Below, piece after piece: positions 1 to 5,939 of a DNA stretch of 6,715 nucleotides. Within the stretch, counting starts at the first letter, position 1. Each line of letters begins with the position of its first letter. A program made the translations under genes and the position numbers. The notes under the pieces were generated by a model. That model was given only the letters and a program-made list of their open reading frames with translations, had not been told where the DNA came from and ran no database searches. The DNA is from an uncultured Collinsella sp. (GTDB lineage Bacteria; Actinomycetota; Coriobacteriia; Coriobacteriales; Coriobacteriaceae). Location of the stretch: contig CABUTH010000104.1 of the NCBI GenBank assembly GCA_902494465.1, forward strand, positions 1 to 6,715, read 5' to 3'.

Positions 1-372
1 GCCCGCGTGAACCATGAGAGCGTTGAGCTCAAGGCCCCGACGGCCGGCGAGCTGGCGCAGATTCGCGAGCTCATCCAGGAGCACGTGGACGCGACGCAGA
101 GCCCGCGCGGCATTAAGCTGCTCTACAGCTTTGAGACGATGAGCAAGCACTTTGTGAAGGTCATTCCGACCGAGTACGAGCGCGTGCTTGCGATTGTCGC
201 CGCCGCCGAGGCCGTCGGCAAGACGCATGCGCAGGCCGAGGAGCTGGCGTTTGACATTGTGACCGGTCGCGCGAGCGACGCGGATGTTGCTCGCTTCGAT
301 GTTGCGGGCGGTGCTGCGGGTGCTGCGTCCGTGGCTGCCAGCTCTGTTGCTTCGACCAAGAAGGAGGCGTAA
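1..372 (+). CDS. gltB: Glutamate synthase large subunit, C-terminal end (partial)
   Basis: This is the last 123 residues of the large (glutaminase/FMN) subunit of glutamate synthase, which makes two glutamates from glutamine and 2-oxoglutarate. The frame is open from base 1, so the gene begins outside the window; the GTG at base 7 is an internal valine, not a start. The visible stretch is the family's helical C-terminal tail (RELIQEHVDATQSPRG, then HFVKVIPTEYERVL), which follows the beta-helix domain, so no catalytic residues can be checked here. The last ~25 residues are rich in Ala, Gly and Ser and end in KKEA, a low-complexity tail that is probably disordered. The identification rests on this tail pattern and on the immediately following gltD, five bases after the stop. 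A stand-alone identification from the fragment alone would be weaker. Confidence 0.88.
   Translation, partial: ARVNHESVELKAPTAGELAQIRELIQEHVDATQSPRGIKLLYSFETMSKHFVKVIPTEYERVLAIVAAAEAVGKTHAQAEELAFDIVTGRASDADVARFDVAGGAAGAASVAASSVASTKKEA
363..367 (+). promoter_or_regulatory. Ribosome binding site of gltD inside the gltB end
   Basis: GGAGG lies within the last sense codons of gltB, ten bases before the gltD ATG at 378. It is a strong Shine-Dalgarno match, supports that start, and suggests translational coupling, because ribosomes ending gltB stop within the gltD initiation region. Confidence 0.8.
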
Positions 373-377
373 GTGCC

Positions 378-1859
<1,482 letters not shown>

Positions 1860-1861
1860 AG

Positions 1862-1917
1862 TAGTCATTTAAGAACGTCCCCAATGACTAGTCATTTTTT
1901 GTCTAGTCGTTGGGGAC
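1862..1917. repeat. Palindrome cluster downstream of gltD (GTCCCCAA/TTGGGGAC hairpin)
   Basis: Arms at 1877-1891 and 1903-1917 form a 15-bp stem with one T-G wobble (T1885-G1909) and an 11-base T-rich loop. Inside it, 1883-1896 (AATGACTAGTCATT) is a perfect 14-bp palindrome on its own. TAGTCATTT also occurs earlier at 1862-1870, so AATGACT at 1883-1889 can pair with 1863-1869, 1890-1896 or (with the wobble) 1905-1911. No U-run follows the stem, so it is not a standard intrinsic terminator, although it lies 17 bases after the gltD stop. The terminal GTCCCC/GGGGAC resembles dispersed REP-type palindromes, and the 14-bp core could equally be a repressor site. Function is unassigned. Confidence 0.6.
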
Positions 1918-2212
1918 ACTCTTTGCGAGCGATTTGCTCGTTTGTCGACGTACGGGTGTTCATTTGTCGACTTCTTGGGCTGTGGTCACCTGTTGTTTCT
2001 GTGGTGGCTGTGGGTATCTGGCTCAAAAGGGCGGGTTGGCCGTCTATGTTTACCTGCGGTTTTGTTGCGGTGCGCATTTTCGGTCAAGCATCCCGTCAAG
2101 TGTTTGGTCAGCATCTGGTTTGCAGCCGGAGGCCTATTTTGCCCGCGCTGGTCGTGGCTGCCCACCCTCCTCGTAAGCTCAAATTGAGGTCCATCAGTTT
2201 GAGGAGGATGCC
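1918..2212. other. Gene-free stretch before the 235-residue protein gene
   Basis: No convincing gene is seen here. Short open frames exist on both strands, but none has a ribosome binding site or a recognisable domain. The + strand is clearly T- and G-rich compared with the genes on either side. A small hairpin, CGAGC/GCTCG at 1926-1930 and 1936-1940, is followed by TTTGT, a poor terminator. No clear -35/-10 pair is recognised, although the promoter for the gene at 2213 is expected here. The stretch could be a regulatory leader or a decayed gene or repeat. Confidence 0.5.
1941..1971. repeat. Direct repeat TTTGTCGAC, two copies 22 bases apart
   Basis: TTTGTCGAC occurs at 1941-1949 and 1963-1971. 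The start-to-start distance is 22 bases, about two helical turns, and the last six bases (GTCGAC) are themselves a palindrome. That geometry would suit a protein binding two sites on one DNA face, but a chance origin is not excluded and no regulator is known. Confidence 0.4.
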
Positions 2213-2920
2213 ATGACTGACCAAGTTTTTGACCGAGCGCATCTGGCCGAAGCCGTCGGCAACGATATTGCCGACATGGCCCATTTTTGGATGCTGCGGA
2301 AGTTCCAGTTTTTGGAGCCGGCGCGCGAACAGTTCGAGATCATTGTCGACCCATGGCTCAGCTATTGCACCGAGCCTTCGCAAAACGAAATCATGGCCTA
2401 CAACATGGCATTTACCGATTGGCTGCTCTTCGAGCGCCCCTATCGCCATGGCAAGACGCTGCTCGAGCTGTATGTTGACGAGCCGCCGGCATCGCTTTTG
2501 CCTGCCTCGCTCAAGCGGCTCGAGCAGGTACGCGACACGCAGTATTTCTCGCGCTTTGGCATTTTGGACAAGGATCCTGCGACTGGTATGGTCGCGCTGA
2601 AGGACGCGCGCACCGATCATCGCTTTGATGTCTACGACCCGCATATCGTGCAAAAGGAGCATTGGAGCGACGGAGCGATTGCGGTGCGCCTCGCCTGCGT
2701 CGACGATGTCTGGCTGACGGCGGGACAACTCTATCTGTATGACATCGCACGCCTGAGTGACACGGCGGTCGATGGGCCTGGTGCGGTGCATCCGGAGGAC
2801 CTGCAGGATGGCTTTGACACCTCGTGCATCAGTTTCTTCTTGCGTCTGGTCCGCGACATCATGGGCGCCCAGGGGCGCTACGTAAAGTCCCTCAACATCT
2901 ATGAGCAGGAGTGGGAGTAG
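2213..2920 (+). CDS. Conserved-looking hypothetical protein, 235 residues
   Basis: I do not recognise a named family with certainty. The start is well supported: GGAGG at 2203-2207 lies five bases before the ATG. The protein is soluble and acidic, with no signal peptide, membrane segment or Cys metal motif. Residues about 8-65 look helical and aromatic (MAHFWMLRKFQFLEP). Residues 60-90 read NMAFTDWLLFERPYRHGKTLLELYV when joined in two parts, followed by a helical segment and then a probably beta-rich part (VALKDARTDHRFDVYDP, then AVRLACVDDVWLTAGQLYLYD). The order 'aromatic WLLFE-type helix, GKTLLEL, then ligand-like beta strands' reminds me of uncharacterised proteins that often carry a C-terminal SEC-C zinc motif, but that motif is absent here; this link is inference only. 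It appears to be a single-gene unit, with gene-free stretches of 353 bases upstream and 241 bases downstream. Confidence 0.75.
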   Translation: MTDQVFDRAHLAEAVGNDIADMAHFWMLRKFQFLEPAREQFEIIVDPWLSYCTEPSQNEIMAYNMAFTDWLLFERPYRHGKTLLELYVDEPPASLLPASLKRLEQVRDTQYFSRFGILDKDPATGMVALKDARTDHRFDVYDPHIVQKEHWSDGAIAVRLACVDDVWLTAGQLYLYDIARLSDTAVDGPGAVHPEDLQDGFDTSCISFFLRLVRDIMGAQGRYVKSLNIYEQEWE

Positions 2921-3068
2921 GGGATGTGACTGGTGTCGCCCTGCTGTCCTGACTTTGTCTCAATCTGTAACGTTTGGCGGCTGTTTGGGCCCGTAACTGT
3001 TACAGATTGAGACATTTCCCTGATGTTGCCGGGGTGGGGCTCAACGTATTCCGTCCCCCACATCCCCT
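2919..3068. repeat. Outer 10-bp inverted repeat framing the 2.9-3.07 kb gap
   Basis: AGGGGATGTG at 2919-2928 is exactly complementary to CACATCCCCT at 3059-3068. The left arm overlaps the stop codon of the preceding gene. The pair frames the larger inner palindrome like the ends of a small MITE-type element, but no target-site duplication is visible at the flanks, so this may be chance. Confidence 0.3.
2956..3014. repeat. Perfect 16-bp inverted repeat (TGTCTCAATCTGTAAC)
   Basis: TGTCTCAATCTGTAAC at 2956-2971 is exactly complementary to GTTACAGATTGAGACA at 2999-3014, with a 27-base loop. Within the loop, GTAAC recurs at 2993-2997 directly before GTTAC (2999-3003), forming a small competing palindrome, and GGGCCC sits at 2987-2992. 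There is no U-run after either arm, so it is not a typical terminator, though it starts 36 bases after a stop codon. It is most likely a dispersed REP-like element or a transcript-end stabiliser. Confidence 0.75.
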
Positions 3069-3148
3069 CTTCCCTCCGTTAACCGATGCGTCTGCAGCAA
3101 TCCAGCGGGACTAGGTGATAATGGACAAATGTTCATGTTAATCGTGAG

Positions 3149-3153
3149 GGAGG
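3149..3153 (+). promoter_or_regulatory. Ribosome binding site deciding the amidohydrolase start
   Basis: GGAGG within TGAGGGAGGAG lies eight bases before the ATG at 3162. An upstream in-frame ATG at 3129 has no such site in front of it and would place the Shine-Dalgarno sequence inside the gene, so 3162 is preferred. A GATAAT at 3117-3122 could be a -10 box, but no good -35 accompanies it. Confidence 0.7.
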
Positions 3154-3161
3154 AGCTCGAT

Positions 3162-4532
3162 ATGGCGTCTGCCGATCGTTCCACGTTGTTTATCAATGCG
3201 ACCATTCTGGATGGTTCGGAGCATATGGAGCCGCAGCCCGATATGGCCGTGGCCGTCGAGCGTGGCATCATCACCTGGATTGGTCCGAGCGCCGTGGCGC
3301 AGGCGCCGGCGGGCGCCGAGGTCATCGACCTGGCAGGGGCGTATCTCATGCCGGGCCTCATCAATATGCATGTGCATCTGTGCGGTTCGGGCAAACCGGT
3401 TTCGGCGGGCGATGCGGGCGCGCTGATGAAGAAGCTCGATAATCCCGTGGGGCGCGCCATCGTGCGCCATATCCTCAAGGGCAGCGCTCAGCAGCAGCTG
3501 GCAAGCGGCGTGACCACGGTGCGCGGCGCGGGCGACCCGCTGTTTGCCGATCTGGCCGTGCGCGATGCTATCGATGCCGGCAAGTATCAAGGTCCTCGCC
3601 TGGTGGCGCCGGGAACGGGTGTCACGGTGCCGGGCGGCCATGGTGCGGGTTTGTTCGCCCAGGTGGCCAACAGTCCCGCCGAGGCAGCCGAACAGGTGCG
3701 CGACCTGTACGCGCGCGGTGCCGACGTCATCAAGCTGTTCGTGACGGGCGGCGTGTTCGACGCTACCGAGGTGGGCGAGCCGGGTGTGCTGCGTATGCCG
3801 GTCGAGGTTGCCGCGGCGGCGTGCCAGGCGGCGCACGAGGTGGGCCTGCCGGTTATGGCTCATGTCGAGAGCACCGAAGGCGTGAAGGCCGCGCTTGAGG
3901 CCGGCGTCGATACGATCGAGCACGGTGCCCCGATGACTCCCGAGATCTTGGAACTGTACCGCGGCGCCGCGGGCACGCAGCTCGAGGGGCGTGCGCCCAG
4001 CGTTACCTGCACTATCAGCCCGGCGCTGCCGTTTGTATTGCTCGACCCGGAAAAGACCCATTCGACCGATACACAAAAGAAGAACGGTGACATCGTGTGC
4101 TCGGGCATCATCGGGGGCGCCCGTGCCGCACTGGAAGCTGGCGTTAAGGTGGGCCTTGGCACGGACTCGAGCTGCCCGTTCGTGACGCAGTACGACATGT
4201 GGCGTGAGGTGGCCTATTTTGCCAAGTATGTCGGCGTGGGCAACGCTTTCGCGCTGCATACGGCCACGCAGGTCAATGCTGAGCTACTGGGGCTGGGCGG
4301 CGAGACCGGCACGATTGAGTGCGGCAAGGCCGCCGATATCCTGGTGACGCGCAAGAATCCGCTCGATGACCTGTGCGCACTGCGTGAGCCGATGCACGTG
4401 ATGTGCCGTGGTGATCTGGTGCGCAAACTCAAGGTGAAGCGTATTCCCGAGGTGGACGCCGAGCTCGACACGATTATGGCCATGCCTGCCGAGGCGTTGG
4501 CCGAGGAGCTTGCCCGCGACGGCGTGGCGTAA
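3162..4532 (+). CDS. Metal-dependent amidohydrolase, imidazolonepropionase/prolidase-like
   Basis: This 456-residue cytoplasmic enzyme belongs to the amidohydrolase superfamily (TIM barrel between small beta-sandwich segments), in the COG1228-like branch that includes imidazolonepropionase-related and Xaa-Pro dipeptidase-like enzymes. Visible features: N-terminal beta segment (LFINATILDG); LMPGLINMHVHL with metal ligands H70 and H72; GVTTVRGAGD at 116-125; GGHGAG with H160; VIKLFVTGG with K191, the expected carboxylated bridging lysine; VMAHVES with H234; TIEHG with H254; GLGTDSS with the catalytic D335; and the closing GTIECGKAADILV at 383-395. The full set of ligands points to an active binuclear metal enzyme. 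No signal peptide is seen. It stands alone, with no His-degradation (hut) or transporter gene nearby, so the substrate (dipeptide, N-acyl amino acid, cyclic amide or similar) cannot be named. A 9-bp hairpin and an intrinsic terminator follow it. Confidence 0.9.
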   Translation: MASADRSTLFINATILDGSEHMEPQPDMAVAVERGIITWIGPSAVAQAPAGAEVIDLAGAYLMPGLINMHVHLCGSGKPVSAGDAGALMKKLDNPVGRAIVRHILKGSAQQQLASGVTTVRGAGDPLFADLAVRDAIDAGKYQGPRLVAPGTGVTVPGGHGAGLFAQVANSPAEAAEQVRDLYARGADVIKLFVTGGVFDATEVGEPGVLRMPVEVAAAACQAAHEVGLPVMAHVESTEGVKAALEAGVDTIEHGAPMTPEILELYRGAAGTQLEGRAPSVTCTISPALPFVLLDPEKTHSTDTQKKNGDIVCSGIIGGARAALEAGVKVGLGTDSSCPFVTQYDMWREVAYFAKYVGVGNAFALHTATQVNAELLGLGGETGTIECGKAADILVTRKNPLDDLCALREPMHVMCRGDLVRKLKVKRIPEVDAELDTIMAMPAEALAEELARDGVA

Positions 4533-4551
4533 GCGTGCGATATGGCGATGC

Positions 4552-4574
4552 GACAAAGGGGCAATCCCTTTGTC
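4552..4574. repeat. Perfect 9-bp hairpin GACAAAGGG/CCCTTTGTC
   Basis: GACAAAGGG at 4552-4560 pairs exactly with CCCTTTGTC at 4566-4574 around the loop GCAAT. It lies 19 bases after the amidohydrolase stop and ten bases before the terminator stem. Without a U-run it is not itself a terminator. It may be a REP-type palindrome or an accessory stem protecting the mRNA end. Confidence 0.6.
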
Positions 4575-4583
4575 ATAATCAAA

Positions 4584-4621
4584 AAAGCCGAGGTCTCAGT
4601 GCGAGGCCTCGGCTTTATTTT
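4584..4621. terminator. Bidirectional intrinsic terminator between convergent genes
   Basis: AAAGCCGAGGTCTC at 4584-4597 pairs with GAGGCCTCGGCTTT at 4603-4616 (14 bp, one T-G wobble, five-base loop). On the + strand the stem runs into TTTATTTT (4614-4621), ending the amidohydrolase transcript. On the - strand the six A's at 4581-4586 become a U-run, ending the zinc-ribbon gene transcript. Its position between two facing genes fits both roles. Confidence 0.93.
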
Positions 4622-4638
4622 GTCCCATGGTATGGCGG

Positions 4639-5112
4639 CTATGAGCGCGTCTCCATCTTGGCGTGGCACTTGGGGCAGGTGACGCGGATCTTGCCCTTGC
4701 CCTTGGGGACGGAGAGCATCTGGCCGCAGTTGGGGCACTTGAGGTATGCCGTGGTCTTGCGACCCTTCCACATCTTCTTGGCCGTGCGCTTGGCACGCTC
4801 AAAGTCTTCCTTACTGGTGCCGGCTGCGCGTGAGGTGCTAGCCGCTGCAGCGCCGCCGCCCAAGCTGGCGACGAACTTGCCCAAGCCGGGAACATTGGCG
4901 GTCGTGGCGACAAAGGCCTCGTTCTCCTTGCGACGTGCATCGATATTTTTGGACAGGCCGCGCAGCACGCCAATCACGATTACGGCGATGGCGATCCAGC
5001 TGAGCCACTGGATGCGGGCCATAGATCCGATCATCGCGATGACGATGCCGGCAAAACCCATCACGATGGTGAGTTCGTCGGCGCCATTGCGACCCTTCAT
5101 AAAGTCATTCAT
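4639..5112 (-). CDS. Membrane-anchored zinc-ribbon protein of unknown function
   Basis: This 157-residue protein has two parts. The N-terminal part has two hydrophobic stretches at about 14-31 and 36-51 (ELTIVMGFAGIVIAMIGS, IQWLSWIAIAVIVIGVL), which probably form a membrane hairpin. After a charged segment (KNIDARRKEN) and an Ala/Gly/Ser-rich linker at 80-100, the C-terminus is a zinc ribbon with C126-x2-C129 and C146-x2-C149 (CPNCGQMLSVPKGKGKIRV, then CPKCHAKM). Similar ribbons occur in many small uncharacterised proteins of Gram-positive bacteria. The start at 5112 is chosen because AAAGG lies eight bases upstream; an in-frame ATG at 5142 would add ten residues without a good ribosome site. 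It may have its own promoter (TATAAA at 5146-5151) or be read through from csoR. A link to copper handling is not supported by its sequence: the four-Cys ribbon suggests structural zinc. Confidence 0.85.
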   Translation of the reverse strand: MNDFMKGRNGADELTIVMGFAGIVIAMIGSMARIQWLSWIAIAVIVIGVLRGLSKNIDARRKENEAFVATTANVPGLGKFVASLGGGAAAASTSRAAGTSKEDFERAKRTAKKMWKGRKTTAYLKCPNCGQMLSVPKGKGKIRVTCPKCHAKMETRS

Positions 5113-5145
5113 GCAAATTGCCTTTCGTTCGATATGCTGCACGCC

Positions 5146-5151
5146 TTTATA
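5146..5151 (-). promoter_or_regulatory. Possible -10 box for the zinc-ribbon gene
   Basis: On the - strand this reads TATAAA, 33 bases before the ATG at 5112, leaving room for a short leader with the AAAGG ribosome site. No convincing -35 hexamer lies 16-18 bases upstream, where the repeat arm begins, so this is tentative. Confidence 0.3.
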
Positions 5152-5167
5152 CCCGATTTAGAGCAAG

Positions 5168-5248
5168 GGGGACAGGTTAATCTGCACCAATGTGGTGCAA
5201 ACATACCTGTCCCCGGAATACCAAGACGGTGCAAACGTACCTGTCCCC
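5168..5248. repeat. REP-like hairpin plus direct repeat (GGGGACAGGT / ACCTGTCCCC)
   Basis: Outer arms GGGGACAGGT (5168-5177) and ACCTGTCCCC (5205-5214) pair perfectly over 10 bp. After a symmetric 5/5 internal loop, TGCACCA (5183-5189) and TGGTGCA (5193-5199) form a 7-bp inner stem with a three-base loop. The 21 bases at 5194-5214 recur at 5228-5248 with a single A/G change, giving an extra half unit. The whole array fills the gap between csoR and the zinc-ribbon gene. This layout is typical of dispersed REP elements mobilised by RAYT (IS200-like) transposases; no such transposase is in the window. It may also end or stabilise the csoR transcript. Confidence 0.75.
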
Positions 5249-5258
5249 AATGCCCCAA

Positions 5259-5531
5259 TTACTTGGAGAGTTTGTCGACGACGCGTTCGATTTCGGCGAG
5301 TTTGGCGGCTTTGAGGTCTTCGTCGCCCGATTCGATTGCCGAAGTCACGCAGCCCTCGATATGCGCCTTGAGCACGTCGGCGTTAATGCGCGCGAGGAGC
5401 GCCTGTGTGGCCATGAGCTGCGTGGAGATATCGACGCAATAGCGGTCCTCCTCGACCATCCGCAAGATGCCGTCGATCTGACCGCGTGCCGTCTTGAGCA
5501 TGCGGGTCACCGATTTATGGTCTGCCATCAT
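5259..5531 (-). CDS. csoR: Copper-sensing repressor of the CsoR/RcnR family
   Basis: This 90-residue all-helical DNA-binding repressor lets go of its operator when it binds Cu(I), switching on copper export. The Cu(I) ligand set is intact: C32 (RYCVDISTQ), H57 and C61 (KAHIEGC), with spacings of 25 and 4 residues identical to the Mycobacterium tuberculosis CsoR trio, and Y31 directly before the first Cys. This separates it from the Ni/Co sensor RcnR and from the sulfide sensor CstR, which lacks the His. The start is one of two adjacent ATGs (5531 or 5528); GAGGA on the - strand lies six or nine bases upstream. It follows copZ by 39 bases and is probably the last gene of a copA-copZ-csoR operon, giving feedback control. 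The expected operator would lie before copA, outside the window. Confidence 0.92.
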   Translation of the reverse strand: MMADHKSVTRMLKTARGQIDGILRMVEEDRYCVDISTQLMATQALLARINADVLKAHIEGCVTSAIESGDEDLKAAKLAEIERVVDKLSK

Positions 5532-5570
5532 GGCGGGTCCTCGTTTCTGGTCGGGGGTACGTGCGGGTCG

Positions 5571-5792
5571 TTATGCGGCGGTCACCGAAAGGGCGTGGAA
5601 CTTCTCGCCGGCGCCCTCGACAGCGGCGGCGAGCTGCTCGGGGGTCACGGTGTCGGCGCACTCCACCTGGACGGTCTGGGTCTCGTGATCGGCGTCGGCG
5701 TCGGTCACGCCGGCCACGTTGAGCAACGCCGTCTCGACGGTGGCATCGCAGTGGCCGCACATAAGGCCGGAAGTCTTAATTGTGAAACGCAT
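5571..5792 (-). CDS. copZ: Copper chaperone, heavy-metal-associated (HMA) domain protein
   Basis: This 73-residue protein is a single HMA domain that carries Cu(I) in the cytoplasm and hands it to the CopA exporter. The metal motif M11-x-C12-x-x-C15 is seen as GLMCGHC at 9-15, followed by the family pattern in which helix 1 leads to NVAGV and then a beta strand (TVQVECAD). The length is typical for CopZ. The start at 5792 is preferred: AGAGAGG lies about eight bases upstream on the - strand. The frame stays open further back to a GTG at 5903, which would add 37 residues encoded by the palindromic element between copA and copZ; such an extension is unlikely to be real. It lies between copA and csoR in the same orientation. 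Confidence 0.93.
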   Translation of the reverse strand: MRFTIKTSGLMCGHCDATVETALLNVAGVTDADADHETQTVQVECADTVTPEQLAAAVEGAGEKFHALSVTAA

Positions 5793-5813
5793 GGGTATTC
5801 CTCTCTGTTGTGT

Positions 5814-5915
5814 CGGCTTTCCCAGGCACCCGACCTTGACCTTCAAGCCGTCGCTCGCGTACCAAAGTACGCGTCGCTCCTCTTTCAGGTCAATCTCGGG
5901 CACCTGGAAAACCCG
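5814..5915 (-). repeat. Long structured element between copA and copZ
   Basis: This is a ~102-base imperfect palindrome in the 147-base copA-copZ gap. Paired blocks: 5818-5842 with 5887-5911, AAG/CTT at 5845-5847 with 5882-5884, and an inner perfect 7-bp stem CGCGTAC/GTACGCG (5856-5862 with 5867-5873) with a four-base loop. GGC/GCC at 5814-5816 and 5913-5915 extends the base. Three positions that mismatch on the + strand (5821/5908, 5827/5902, 5828/5901) become G-U wobbles in the - strand RNA. CGTCGCTC is repeated at 5849-5856 and 5872-5879, partly within the 8/8 internal loop. It looks like an intercistronic RNA structure or a mobile REP-like repeat. A weak promoter (TTGACC, 18 bases, TACTTT on the - strand) also lies within it. 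Confidence 0.6.
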
Positions 5916-5939
5916 TTCTAAATGGACTTAATGGTGATC

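Noticed and set aside
1892..2077. 61-residue open frame on the - strand in the same gap
   Set aside because: No ribosome binding site, polar low-complexity translation and no known domain; it ends inside the hairpin.
1884..2216. 110-residue open frame downstream of gltD, hydrophobic in part
   Set aside because: Its ATG lies inside the hairpin stem with no ribosome binding site, and the composition looks like translated T- and G-rich non-coding DNA. The four-base overlap with the ATG at 2213 is suggestive but not enough.
3138..4259. 373-residue open frame on the - strand opposite the amidohydrolase
   Set aside because: Same reason: the + strand frame carries all amidohydrolase ligands, while this frame has no motif and no ribosome binding site.
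4535..5161. 208-residue open frame on the + strand across the terminator and zinc-ribbon gene
   Set aside because: It would run straight through a strong intrinsic terminator and is antisense to the CxxC-containing protein.
5194..5248. CRISPR-like direct repeat next to csoR
   Set aside because: There are only two copies of a 21-base unit, one forming half of a hairpin, with no further spacers and no cas genes. It fits a REP-type repeat better.
5856..5873. CsoR operator between copA and copZ
   Set aside because: The palindrome GTAC-CAAA-GTAC lacks the G/C-run centre usual for CsoR sites, and the true operator is expected before copA, outside the window.
5793..5903. N-terminal extension of copZ by 37 residues from a GTG
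   Set aside because: The extension is encoded by a palindromic element, a good ribosome binding site precedes the shorter start, and 73 residues is the normal CopZ length.
5190..5921. 243-residue open frame on the + strand across csoR and copZ
   Set aside because: It is antisense to two intact, recognisable genes and begins inside the repeat array. No ribosome binding site or domain is seen.
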